64,000 bases of DNA, from contig NZ_SJEW01000025.1 in NCBI RefSeq assembly GCF_005930475.1, forward strand, positions 1 to 64,000, in the 5' to 3' direction. Numbering within the stretch: position 1 is the stretch's first letter; every line of letters begins with the position of its first letter. The notes under the pieces were generated by a model. That model was not told the DNA's origin and made no database searches. It saw only the letters and a program-made list of their open reading frames with translations. The translations under genes were made by a program, and so were the position numbers. Shown piece by piece: positions 8,840 through 16,731 of the stretch. The DNA is from Modestobacter altitudinis (lineage in GTDB: Bacteria > Actinomycetota > Actinomycetes > Mycobacteriales > Geodermatophilaceae).

Positions 8840-10378
8840 ATGAGGCTGCCGATCATCTACGTGCGCGGTTTCGCCGGGGACACTCGCGGGATCGACCGGG
8901 CGGTGGACGACCCCTTCTACGGGTTCAACGAGGGCTCGGTGCACGTCCGGGTGGGCGGGGACGCGCAGCCGCAGTTCCACCAGTTCGAGAGCCCGCTGCT
9001 GCGGTTGATGCTCGACGACGACGAGGAGCCCGGGGAGGTCTACCGGCCGCTCGTGCAGGGCGGTCAACGCGCGTTCCTGGAGGCCCAGGACGACGGGTCG
9101 GTACCGCCGCGGACGATCTGGGTGCACCGCTTCTACGACCGGGCGGCATCGACCTTCGGCCAGCGGCCGGAGGCGTTCACGCTGGAGCGGGCGGCGGAGG
9201 ACCTGTACGCCCTGGTGCGTCTGGTGCGGGCCAAGACCGGAGCCTCGCGCGTGCACCTGGTGGCGCACTCGATGGGCGGGCTGATCTGCCGCTCGATGAT
9301 CCAGCGGGTGGTGCCGGAGGCGACCGGCCGGCCCGACGGCGCCGCAGACGTCGTCGACCGGCTGTTCACCTACGGCACGCCGCACGGGGGCATCGAGTTC
9401 GCGGTCGGCTTCGGCCTGGTGGAGGAGCTGCGCGACTTCTTCGACATCGGCGGCGGGGCCGTCTTCGGCCCGGACCGGATGTGGGAGTACCTGACCCCGG
9501 CGGACCGGCGGGACGGCGGACCACCCGCGGGCTGGGACCCGGCGACCATGCCCGCGGACGGGTTCCCGCGGGACCGGGTGTTCTGCCTGGTCGGCACCGA
9601 CCCGGCGGACTACGCCGCCGCCGGCGGGCTGTCGTCGCGAGCGGTCGGCGCGCGCAGCGACGGGCTGGTGCAGATCGACCACGCCTACGTGCCCGGCGCC
9701 CACCGCGCGTTCGTGCACCGCAGCCACAGCGGCCGGTACGGGCTGGTCAACTCCGAGGAGGGCTACCAGAACCTGCGCCGGTTCCTGTTCGGCGACCTGC
9801 AGGTGTCCGTCGAGCTGCGCGGGCTGACCCGGCCCGACCCCGGCGACGACATCGTCTGGCAGCTGGAGACGCAGCTGGCGATCCGCGGGCTGCCGGTCGT
9901 CGTGCACGAGCAGACGACGGCGCACCAGTGCCCGGTCCAGCTCGAGTGGCCCGACGCCGCCGACGACGACAGCAACCCGGTCCCGCTGGTCACCACGTTC
10001 CTGCTCTCCGGGCAGGCGCCGGCCGGCCGGACCCCAGGTGCGCCGGCCCGGCTGCGGCACGCGCTCCGGCTGCGGCTGATCTCGCTGCGGGAGGAGCACG
10101 GCTGCTGCCGGTTCGGGGACCACCTCGAGCAGACCGCCGACGTCGACGACACCCTGGTCGTGGACATCGAACCAGGGCTGCCGTGCCCGCGGGCGTGGGC
10201 GACCTGGAACTCGGTGATCCCCGGCGCGATCCGGGACTGGGAGCCCGCCGGCCCGCCGATGGGCGACGCCGACGAGAGCACCGGCGTGTGGTGCACCGAG
10301 GTGCCGCTGCCGGCGACCGCGCGGCCTGTCCTGGGCCAGCGGGCTCGGGTCCGGCTCACCGTGACCGCGCGGGGCTGA
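8840..10378 (+). CDS. alpha/beta hydrolase, lipase-like
   Basis: The 512-aa protein opens with the strand MRLPIIYVRGFAG and has a nucleophile elbow AHSMGG (Ser144), as in PGAP1/LCAT-like lipases and esterases. The downstream SDGLVQIDHAYVPG and HRSHSGRYGLVNSEEGY segments probably supply the acid and the His. After about residue 320 comes a beta-rich C-terminal domain of unknown role. There is no signal peptide, so it should act in the cytoplasm unless exported otherwise. The ATG at 8840 is preceded by GAGGGG; an in-frame ATG at 8807 is possible but has a poorer site. It is convergent with the Clp-N/HTH gene. Confidence 0.82.
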   Translation: MRLPIIYVRGFAGDTRGIDRAVDDPFYGFNEGSVHVRVGGDAQPQFHQFESPLLRLMLDDDEEPGEVYRPLVQGGQRAFLEAQDDGSVPPRTIWVHRFYDRAASTFGQRPEAFTLERAAEDLYALVRLVRAKTGASRVHLVAHSMGGLICRSMIQRVVPEATGRPDGAADVVDRLFTYGTPHGGIEFAVGFGLVEELRDFFDIGGGAVFGPDRMWEYLTPADRRDGGPPAGWDPATMPADGFPRDRVFCLVGTDPADYAAAGGLSSRAVGARSDGLVQIDHAYVPGAHRAFVHRSHSGRYGLVNSEEGYQNLRRFLFGDLQVSVELRGLTRPDPGDDIVWQLETQLAIRGLPVVVHEQTTAHQCPVQLEWPDAADDDSNPVPLVTTFLLSGQAPAGRTPGAPARLRHALRLRLISLREEHGCCRFGDHLEQTADVDDTLVVDIEPGLPCPRAWATWNSVIPGAIRDWEPAGPPMGDADESTGVWCTEVPLPATARPVLGQRARVRLTVTARG

Positions 10379-10384
10379 CCGCGG

Positions 10385-11095
10385 TCAGCCGAGCGCGGCC
10401 AGGGCGGCCAGCACGTCCTGCTCGACCCGCGCCTTGTCGACGCCGAGGCCGGTGAGCACGCCGGCGCCGTCCTCGAGCTCGAGCAGGGCGAGCAGCAGGT
10501 GCTCGGTGCCGATGTAGTTGTGGCCCAGCCGGAGCGCTTCGCGGAAGGTCAGCTCGATCGCCTTCTTGGCGCTCGCGTCGAACGGGATGAGCGCCGGGAG
10601 GGCGTCGGTCCGAGTGGGCAGGGCGGCGGTGACCGTCTGCCGGACGGCGTCCAGGTCGAGCCCCTGGTCGGTCAGCGCCTTCGCGGCCAGGGCGTCGGGC
10701 TGGGTCAGCAGCCCCAGCACGAGGTGTGCCGTGGTGATCTCGCTGTTGCCCGCGGTGCGGGCCTCCTCCTGCGCGGCGACGACCACGGCCCGCGCCCGGA
10801 CGGTGAACCGGGTGAAGCCCTGCTCGGGGTCCAGCGGCAGGTCCCTGGGCACGAAGCGCTTCTGCGCGGCCTGCTTGGTGACGCCCATGCTGCGGCCGAT
10901 GTCGGTCCAGGAGGCGCCGGAGCGGCGGGCCTGGTCGACGAAGTGGCCGATCAGGTGGTCGGCCACCTCGCCCAGGTGGTCGGCGGCCAGGACCGCGTCG
11001 GTCAGCTGGTCCAGCGGCTGGTCGTGCACCTTCTGGATGGCGGAGATGAGGTCGTCGAGGCGGACGGTGGGCGGCATCTGCACCGGATCGGTCAT
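10385..11095 (-). CDS. HTH/Clp-N domain regulator
   Basis: The 236-aa protein joins an N-terminal helix-turn-helix (ASWTDIGRSMGVTKQAAQKRF, about residues 60-82) to a Clp-N repeat domain (about 100-236) with GHNYIGTEHLLLALLE, the segment found at the N-terminus of ClpA/ClpC chaperones. Proteins of this build are common in actinobacteria and are thought to link DNA binding to proteostasis; targets are not established. There is no AAA+ module, so it is not a chaperone itself. Two identical-arm operators lie 4 and 32 bp upstream of its ATG, which suggests autoregulation. Confidence 0.85.
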   Translation of the reverse strand: MTDPVQMPPTVRLDDLISAIQKVHDQPLDQLTDAVLAADHLGEVADHLIGHFVDQARRSGASWTDIGRSMGVTKQAAQKRFVPRDLPLDPEQGFTRFTVRARAVVVAAQEEARTAGNSEITTAHLVLGLLTQPDALAAKALTDQGLDLDAVRQTVTAALPTRTDALPALIPFDASAKKAIELTFREALRLGHNYIGTEHLLLALLELEDGAGVLTGLGVDKARVEQDVLAALAALG

Positions 11096-11098
11096 GCC

Positions 11099-11143
11099 GT
11101 CAACGCTAGGTTGACGATCCCCCGTCGTCAACCCCAGGTTGAC
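11099..11143. promoter_or_regulatory. tandem operator upstream of HTH/Clp-N gene
   Basis: Two 17-bp dyads, GTCAACGCTAGGTTGAC (11099-11115) and GTCAACCCCAGGTTGAC (11127-11143), share GTCAAC/GTTGAC arms and a 5-bp spacer and start exactly 28 bp apart. They lie between the divergent HTH/Clp-N gene and the coiled-coil membrane protein gene. Paired sites next to an HTH gene are best read as its own operators. Confidence 0.75.
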
Positions 11144-11210
11144 GGAAGAGGGCGTTTCCCGATGATCAATCCGGGGCATCTCCGAGGTTCCCAGACCGAG
11201 GAGGACCCCC

Positions 11211-11660
11211 GTGGAGACCTGGCTGATCGTGGTCATCGTCATCGCCGTGCTGATCGTGCTGGCGCTGATCGCCATGGCGGCGGCCAAGCGCAGCCGGGCC
11301 GGCAAGGCGCGCAAGGCGGCCCAGGCCCGTGAGCACCTGCGTGAGGCCGAGCTCCGTGGCGCGAAGGCGGAGAAGGAGCAGGCGCTCGCCGACGAGCAGG
11401 CTGCCCGGGCCCGCCGGGAGCGGGCGGAGGTCGAGCTGCGCGCCGCCGAGGCGGAGCGCGAGGCCCGGGAGCGCTCCCAGCACGCCCAGCAGGAGCGGTC
11501 GGCGGCCGAGCAGCTGAAGGCCAAGGCCGAGAAGCTCGCCCCGGGGCTGACGCACGGCGGCGGTCACGTCGGGGGCGCGCAGGCCGCCGACGTCACCCAG
11601 CAGATCCGCCGCGAGGACATCCAGCGCGGGTCGAACGGCGGCGGCGCCACCCGCGCCTGA
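11211..11660 (+). CDS. membrane-anchored coiled-coil protein
   Basis: The 149-aa protein has one N-terminal membrane helix (about residues 3-22) followed by about 90 residues of charged Ala/Glu/Arg heptads, a clear coiled coil, and a short Gly/His/Gln tail. No enzyme motif is present. It could be a scaffold or membrane-stress protein of the DivIVA/Wag31-like or YtxH-like kind, but I cannot assign it. A strong GAGGAGG precedes the GTG start by 7 bp. It is divergent from the HTH/Clp-N gene and shares the operator region, so co-regulation is likely. Confidence 0.75.
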   Translation: METWLIVVIVIAVLIVLALIAMAAAKRSRAGKARKAAQAREHLREAELRGAKAEKEQALADEQAARARRERAEVELRAAEAEREARERSQHAQQERSAAEQLKAKAEKLAPGLTHGGGHVGGAQAADVTQQIRREDIQRGSNGGGATRA

Positions 11661-11664
11661 CAGC

Positions 11665-11710
11665 CGCGCCGACGGGCCGTCTCCCTCCGGGGAGGCGGCC
11701 CGTCGGCGCG
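11665..11710. terminator. bidirectional terminator hairpin
   Basis: CGCGCCGACGGGCC (11665-11678) pairs perfectly with 11697-11710, and the stem continues inward with one G-T wobble to about 20 bp. It lies between convergent genes whose stops are 55 bp apart and should terminate both. Confidence 0.85.
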
Positions 11711-11714
11711 TCGG

Positions 11715-12293
11715 TCACCGTGCCGTGGGCTCTGCCAGCGGCTGCAGCTGGCAGGCCGCGGCGAAGCCCTGCGACTCGATGCCCAGTGCGGTGTTGCTGC
11801 GGGTGTAGAAGTTGGCCAGCGCGATGTACGCGGTCAGCTCCACCAGTGCCGCCGCCCCGAGCTGGTCGAGCAGCCGGGCGGACAGCTCGTCGGTCACCGT
11901 CGGCGGCGTCTGGCTCATCGCCTCGGCGTACTCCAGTGCGTCCCGCTCCAGCGGCGTGAACACGTCCGACTCCCGCCAGCGCGGCACCTCCCGGGCCTTG
12001 GTCAGGTCCAGCCCCTCGTTGGCGGCCAGGAAGTAGCCGAGGTCCAGGCACCAGCTGCAGCCGACCAGACTGGCCACCGCCATGTGCGCGAAGGACTTCA
12101 GGTCGGCGTCGCAGCGGTCCCACTTCTTCGACTTGCGGCCGATGGTGAAGCTGAAGTCGACGATCTGGCGGTTGTGCCAGGCGACCTCCACCGGCTCGGC
12201 CACCTCGCCGAACATCCGGCGCGACATCCGCTTCACGATGGCGCCGTAGACGCCGGTCAGCTCGGCCTTGGGGATCCTCGTGGTGCTGGCCAT
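11715..12293 (-). CDS. carboxymuconolactone decarboxylase-family protein
   Basis: The 192-aa helical protein fits the CMD/AhpD-like fold. The core motif SLVGCSWCLDLGYFLAANEG has the CxxC pair of AhpD-type alkylhydroperoxidases, so a redox role is more likely than lactone decarboxylation. A preceding AHMAVA segment and LEYAEAMSQTPP also match the family. GAGGAGG lies 4 bp upstream of the ATG. It stands alone. The physiological reductant partner is not encoded here. Confidence 0.85.
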   Translation of the reverse strand: MASTTRIPKAELTGVYGAIVKRMSRRMFGEVAEPVEVAWHNRQIVDFSFTIGRKSKKWDRCDADLKSFAHMAVASLVGCSWCLDLGYFLAANEGLDLTKAREVPRWRESDVFTPLERDALEYAEAMSQTPPTVTDELSARLLDQLGAAALVELTAYIALANFYTRSNTALGIESQGFAAACQLQPLAEPTAR

Positions 12294-12565
12294 GACTCCT
12301 CCTCGGGTGGGTGTCCTGCATCAAGACGCCCGCCGACCCTCAGGTGTGACATCCCGTGGGCGGCGCCGCCGGCGGGGGCGTCGCGGGAGCACCCGATCGC
12401 GCACGGTGTCGGGCGTGCACGAAACGACATCGTCCGCCTACCCTGCGTGGGTCGTTCGCCGACGGATGCGAGCTGGTCCGATTGCCACCGGTGTGCCGAT
12501 CGGCTGTGTCCGGCCGGTGTCGCGGCGTCGCTGCTCCAGCACCGGGTCACATGGAGAGGAGATCG

Positions 12566-12628
12566 ATGACTCACGATCACGCGAGGACGGTGCGGGCGAC
12601 GGCGGCGACCGTGACCCCGCCGCGATGA
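12566..12628 (+). CDS. short leader ORF coupled to the next gene
   Basis: A 20-codon ORF starts with ATG at 12566, preceded by GGAGAGGAG, and its stop overlaps the ATG of the following membrane protein gene (ATGA, 12625-12628). The peptide is Thr/Ala/Arg-rich. The downstream gene lacks a Shine-Dalgarno sequence, so it should depend on coupling. The arrangement copies that at 878-934. Confidence 0.5.
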   Translation: MTHDHARTVRATAATVTPPR

Positions 12629-13899
12629 CCGTGCCCGTCCCGTCCTCCGACGCAGACCGGATGACCGGCCGACCGGCGGCGGTCCGGGTCGGCACCGTCG
12701 GGCTGCCGAACCGAGCCGCGCTGCGCGGCCTCCGGCTCGAGGGCTCCGCGGGCCGGCTGACGCTGACCCGGGCGGGGCGCGAGCTGCGCAGCTTCACCGT
12801 CGGACCCGGGCAGGACGTCGAGCAGGCCGAGCACCTGGGCGGCCCGAAGCTGCTCGAGCTGGCCCCCACCTCGCTGGGTGCCGTCGACCTGGTCGGGCCG
12901 GGCGGGGCCCGGGTGGCCCGGCTGGACCTGCGGGAGTGGGTGCCGGAGGCCGAGGAGCTGTCCCGGCCCAAGGAGGCGCTGGACCGCTCGAGCGTGGTCG
13001 AGGTGCTGCAGCAGGCCGGCCTGCCGCTGCGCCCGGTGCCGCCGTCGGAGCTGGCTGCGGTGCTGGACACCCGGGTGCCGTCGCTCCTGCCGTTCCGCCG
13101 GGTGCCGGTGGCCTACACGGTGCTGCGGTCGGTCGCGGTGGTGCTGGCCACCGTCACCTTGCTCTGGGCCATCGTCACCGACGTGCCCGACCTCCTGTGG
13201 CCGCTCGGCTCGCTGGCCCTGCTGTTGAGCACCCTGGTCGCCGTGGGCATGTGGGCGGGCGCACTCGCCCGGGACCGGATCTCCGACGGGAGCCAGCCAG
13301 TGCTGCGGCCACATCCGTCGGCACCGGCGACCCGCCGGTTCCGCCGGACAGCCCGGGTGCGCGTCGAACCGGACGCCGTGGTCGTGGTCGACGGCATGGG
13401 GCGCGAGCGCCGGCTGCCCCGGGAGGGCGCGTTGGCGGTGACCACCGCCTCCGTCGTCCGGGAGGGGACCGACACCGCGGCGCTGGAGCTGCGCACCGAG
13501 GACGGGACGCCGCGGGCGACCCTGCCCTGGAGCCTGTGGTGCGGCGGCGACGGTGGTGCCGACGCGCTGGAGCGGACCTGCGCGGCCGCCGGCCTGGCGC
13601 TCGAGCGCCGGGCCGCACCGGCACGCCGGTCAGCGGCGGAGGAGGCGGCGGCGCGGAAGCTGTTCTCCTCGCCGGCCCGCGGCTGGGTGCAGAACCTCAC
13701 CTGGCCGCACGGGCTGCCGGGTCAGGCCGCCGTCTGGCAGACCGCGGCGATGTCGGCGCTGCTGCTGCTCTACGGCGTCGCCGACCAGCCGCCGGCCTGG
13801 ACCCGCTGGGTCCTGGGCGGCACCCTGCTCCTCGCACTGGGGCAGCACCTGGTGCGGCTCGTCGCCCGCCGTTGGCTCGACCGGGAGGTGTCGGCATGA
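12625..13899 (+). CDS. multi-domain membrane protein, unknown
   Basis: The 424-aa protein has a soluble N-terminal domain (about 1-160), two membrane helices (about 165-210), a second soluble domain with beta-rich text (about 225-360), and two further helices near the C-terminus (about 370-410). No catalytic motif is recognisable. The ATG at 12625 overlaps the stop of a 20-codon leader, and its own stop overlaps the start of the next gene (ATGA), so three reading frames form one translational unit. Confidence 0.75.
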   Translation: MTVPVPSSDADRMTGRPAAVRVGTVGLPNRAALRGLRLEGSAGRLTLTRAGRELRSFTVGPGQDVEQAEHLGGPKLLELAPTSLGAVDLVGPGGARVARLDLREWVPEAEELSRPKEALDRSSVVEVLQQAGLPLRPVPPSELAAVLDTRVPSLLPFRRVPVAYTVLRSVAVVLATVTLLWAIVTDVPDLLWPLGSLALLLSTLVAVGMWAGALARDRISDGSQPVLRPHPSAPATRRFRRTARVRVEPDAVVVVDGMGRERRLPREGALAVTTASVVREGTDTAALELRTEDGTPRATLPWSLWCGGDGGADALERTCAAAGLALERRAAPARRSAAEEAAARKLFSSPARGWVQNLTWPHGLPGQAAVWQTAAMSALLLLYGVADQPPAWTRWVLGGTLLLALGQHLVRLVARRWLDREVSA

Positions 13900-14474
13900 C
13901 CGACGTGCTGGAACTCGAGCTGGAGGCGGACCCGGGGTGGTACGCCGTCCCCGAGGACGCCGACGAGCTGCACGAGTGGTCGATCGGCCTGGTACGGGAG
14001 CTGGCCGGCCCGGGAGCGGAGGAGGACGCCGTCCGGTCGGCGGCGGAGAGCGTCTTCCTGCACGGGCGCACCCAGCTGGAGGCCGGGGTGGAGTTCGCCT
14101 GGGTCTTCCTGCCGGAGCCGCTCGGGCCGGTGGTGGCCGTCTGCTCGATCGAGCTGGTCTTCGGCACTGCGGGCGACCTGCCCTCGCTGGACCAGGTCGC
14201 CGAGACGTTGGCCCGCCCCGAGGCCCGGTACCTGGATGCCCCGGAGGTCGGGCGCCCGCTGCTGCAGGCCGGGCCGGCCGTGCGTCAGCACGCCGTGCGG
14301 ACCGACGGTCCGGAGGGATCGGTGGTGGAGAGCGTCGTGCACGTGCTGGAGGTGCCGGGCGTGGACGACGCGCTGCTGCGGATCTCCGCCGAGTGGCGTG
14401 CCCTGCCTCTCGGCGAGGCGCTGGTCGAGCAGGCGGACCGGCTCGCCGCGGCGCTGGTCGTCCGCACCGACTGA
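13896..14474 (+). CDS. acidic soluble hypothetical protein
   Basis: The 192-aa protein is strongly acidic, without membrane segments or signal peptide. Alternating hydrophobic text (VEFAWVFLPEPLGPVVAVCSIELVF) indicates a beta-sheet core. The family is not recognised. Its ATG overlaps the stop of the upstream membrane protein gene by 4 bases, so it is probably made in stoichiometric amounts with it and may be its cytoplasmic partner, perhaps as a secretion-related pair. That partnership is inferred from layout only. Confidence 0.7.
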   Translation: MTDVLELELEADPGWYAVPEDADELHEWSIGLVRELAGPGAEEDAVRSAAESVFLHGRTQLEAGVEFAWVFLPEPLGPVVAVCSIELVFGTAGDLPSLDQVAETLARPEARYLDAPEVGRPLLQAGPAVRQHAVRTDGPEGSVVESVVHVLEVPGVDDALLRISAEWRALPLGEALVEQADRLAAALVVRTD

Positions 14475-14732
14475 CCGTTCGTCATCGGTGGTGCGGAGGC
14501 TCACGGCCGAGCCCCCTCGCGAGCCGCGTGTCCACGTCGCGGAAGGGGCTGGCGGGCTGGTTCAGGTCGGTCACCCTGCCGTCGAGGCCCCCGATCACGT
14601 GCCGGGAGCCAGTGCTGAACTCGTCGCGGGACGCCTGGGAGGTCGTGCTCGAGCTGTCGGTGACGTGGCTCTCGAGACACGAGCTCCGCACTGCGCGGGT
14701 CGGCGCACCCGGTCGCCACCTCGCCGCGAGGA

Positions 14733-15398
14733 TCACCGGCGGGGGAGCAGCCCGGTGCGCCAGGCCAGGGCGGCGAGCTGCGCGCGATCCCGGGCACCGA
14801 GCTTGCCCAGCACCCGCCCCACGTGGGTGCGCGCGGTCGCGGGGCTCATCCCCAGTTCCTGGGCGATCTCCTCGTTGGACAGGCCGTCGCCGACCGCGGC
14901 CAGCACCTCGCGCTCCCGGGCGGTCAGCGGCTGCAGCGCCGCCGACCCCACCGGCGCCCGGGCGTTGACGGCCGTCACGGCGGCCCGCACCACGCCCCGG
15001 GTCACCGCGGGGGACAGCACCGCCTCGCCGGCTGCCGCCGCCCGCACCCCGCGGCGGAGCTCGTCGGGCTCGGCGTCCTTGAGCAGGAAGCCGCTCGCCC
15101 CGGCCTGCAGCGCGCCGAGCACCAGGTCCTCGTCGTCGAAGGTGGTCAGCGCGACCACCGACACCGCCTCCAGGGCCGGGTCGGCCCCGATCCGCCGGGT
15201 CGCCTCGATGCCGTCCAGCACCGGCATCCGCAGGTCCATCAGCACGACGTCGACGTCCCGCGCCACCCGCAGCCGGTCCAGCGCGGCACGTCCGTCCCCC
15301 GCCTCGCCGACCACCTCGACGTCCTCGGCCCGCTCGAGCACCGCCCGGATGCCGGCCCGCACCAGCGGCTGGTCGTCGACGACGAGCACCCGGATCAC
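14733..15398 (-). CDS. NarL-family response regulator
   Basis: The 221-aa protein has a receiver domain (1-120) with acidic pocket Asp8/Asp9, phosphoacceptor Asp55 in VVLMDLRMP and Lys in FLLKDAEP. A LuxR-type HTH (about 155-215) carries LTAREREVLAAVGDGLSNEEIA. It should bind DNA after phosphorylation by the kinase encoded just upstream. The GTG start overlaps the kinase stop (GTGA), so both are translated together. The likely target is the divergent MMPL transporter gene; this rests on gene order. Confidence 0.92.
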   Translation of the reverse strand: MIRVLVVDDQPLVRAGIRAVLERAEDVEVVGEAGDGRAALDRLRVARDVDVVLMDLRMPVLDGIEATRRIGADPALEAVSVVALTTFDDEDLVLGALQAGASGFLLKDAEPDELRRGVRAAAAGEAVLSPAVTRGVVRAAVTAVNARAPVGSAALQPLTAREREVLAAVGDGLSNEEIAQELGMSPATARTHVGRVLGKLGARDRAQLAALAWRTGLLPRR

Positions 15399-16558
15399 GC
15401 CGGCGCCGCCACCCGGTCGGTGGCCAGCGGCACCACGGCGGTGACCGCGAAGCCGCCGCCGTCCCGGTTGCCCGCCGACAGCCGGCCACCCAGCAGCGCC
15501 ACCCGCTCGCGCATGCCCTGCAGCCCGTGGCCCTCGGCATCCGGGCCGGCCGTGCCGGTGCCGTCGTCGGTCACCGAGACGGTGATCTCGCCCGGCCGGT
15601 GGTCCAGGGTCACGGTCGCGGAGCGGGCGCACGCGTGCCGGAGCACGTTGGTCAGCGACTCCTGCACCAGCCGGTGCACGGTCGCCTCGACGGCGGCCGG
15701 CAGCGGCCGTGGCTCACCGCGGACCTCGAGGGAGACGTCCAGCCCGGTGGACGCGGTGGCCGCGACCAGGTCGGCGACGTCGGTGAGGCCGGCCGCCGGC
15801 TCGACGGGAGCGGCGTCCCCGCGCAGCAGGCCCACGGTGTCGCCGAGGTCGTGCAGCACGTCCCGGCTGACCGCGCGGATGGTGTGCAGCGACCGGCGGG
15901 CGGCCTCCGGGTCGTCGTCTAGCGACTCGGCGGCGACCGCGGCGTGCAGTGTGACGACCGCGACCGCGTGGCCCAGCAGGTCGTGCACGTCGCGGGCGAT
16001 CCGCAGCCGCTCGTCGGCGACCCGGCGCTGCGCCTCGGCCTCCCGCTCGTGCGCGGCCAGCAGCAGCCGCTGGTCGAGCTCGGCCTGCCAGCCGCGGCGG
16101 GAGCGGACCGCGTCGCCGAGGGCGAGCACCGCGGCCAGCAGCGCCAGCGAGATCGCGCCGTCGTAGCCCAGGATGAGCCCGGCCTTCTCGTTCTCCCCGT
16201 CGCTCATCAGCCGGAACACCACGGACAGGGCCAGGCCGGCGCCACCCACCACCGCGCCCAGTCGCAGCCGCCCGGCCTGCGCGACGACGAAGAACGCCGG
16301 CGCCAGCGGGAGGATCAGGCCGACCGCGGAGTAGCCGGTCCAGTAGAAGCCGTAGAGCAGGGCGATGCTGGCGTAGAGCGCCGGCACCGGCGCCCGACGG
16401 GCGACGAGCATCGGCAGCCCGATCACCGCCACCAGGGCGAACCCCAGCGCGTCGTTGGACCGCGCCTCCGGCTCGAGGTGGCCGGCCAGCGCGGCCCAGG
16501 CCGGCAGCACCGAGGCGAGCACCAGCACGACGTCGACACGCCCCGGGCGCCAGGTCAT
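15395..16558 (-). CDS. sensor histidine kinase (HisKA_3 type)
   Basis: The 387-aa protein has an N-terminal membrane domain of about six helices (1-150) without a large outer loop, so it probably senses an event in the membrane such as a drug or lipid change. A coiled-coil linker leads to the dimerisation helix with DERLRIARDVHDLLGH (phosphoacceptor His192). The ATP-binding domain has VQESLTNVLRHA (N box) and VTDDGTGT and GLQGMRERV (G boxes). It pairs with the overlapping NarL-type regulator. This layout next to an MMPL exporter resembles actinobacterial drug- or envelope-stress two-component systems. Confidence 0.92.
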   Translation of the reverse strand: MTWRPGRVDVVLVLASVLPAWAALAGHLEPEARSNDALGFALVAVIGLPMLVARRAPVPALYASIALLYGFYWTGYSAVGLILPLAPAFFVVAQAGRLRLGAVVGGAGLALSVVFRLMSDGENEKAGLILGYDGAISLALLAAVLALGDAVRSRRGWQAELDQRLLLAAHEREAEAQRRVADERLRIARDVHDLLGHAVAVVTLHAAVAAESLDDDPEAARRSLHTIRAVSRDVLHDLGDTVGLLRGDAAPVEPAAGLTDVADLVAATASTGLDVSLEVRGEPRPLPAAVEATVHRLVQESLTNVLRHACARSATVTLDHRPGEITVSVTDDGTGTAGPDAEGHGLQGMRERVALLGGRLSAGNRDGGGFAVTAVVPLATDRVAAPA

Positions 16559-16661
16559 GCCCGGGAGGCTAGGGGACCCCGCGGCGGCTGCGCGTCCGCG
16601 CTGCGACGTATCCCGCCGGCACCGCGTACGTCCAGATCCGCAGCCGGAGCGGGTTCCCGGG

Positions 16662-16674
16662 CGGACGACGTCCG
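16662..16674. promoter_or_regulatory. 13-bp dyad upstream of MMPL gene
   Basis: CGGACG and CGTCCG flank one base, 58 bp before the MMPL start and 104 bp before the kinase start in the divergent intergenic region. It is a candidate site for the adjacent NarL-type regulator; the sequence alone cannot show binding. Confidence 0.35.
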
Positions 16675-16731
16675 GGCCGGTCGTTCCTAGCGTTCGGCGG
16701 GTCTCACCCCGCCTGCCGTCAGGAGCTCCCC

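Noticed and set aside
7103-10378. Plus-strand fusion of a 570-residue leader with the lipase-like protein
   Set aside because: The leader is a shadow of the ThDP enzyme gene. The lipase begins at ATG 8840 with its own ribosome site.
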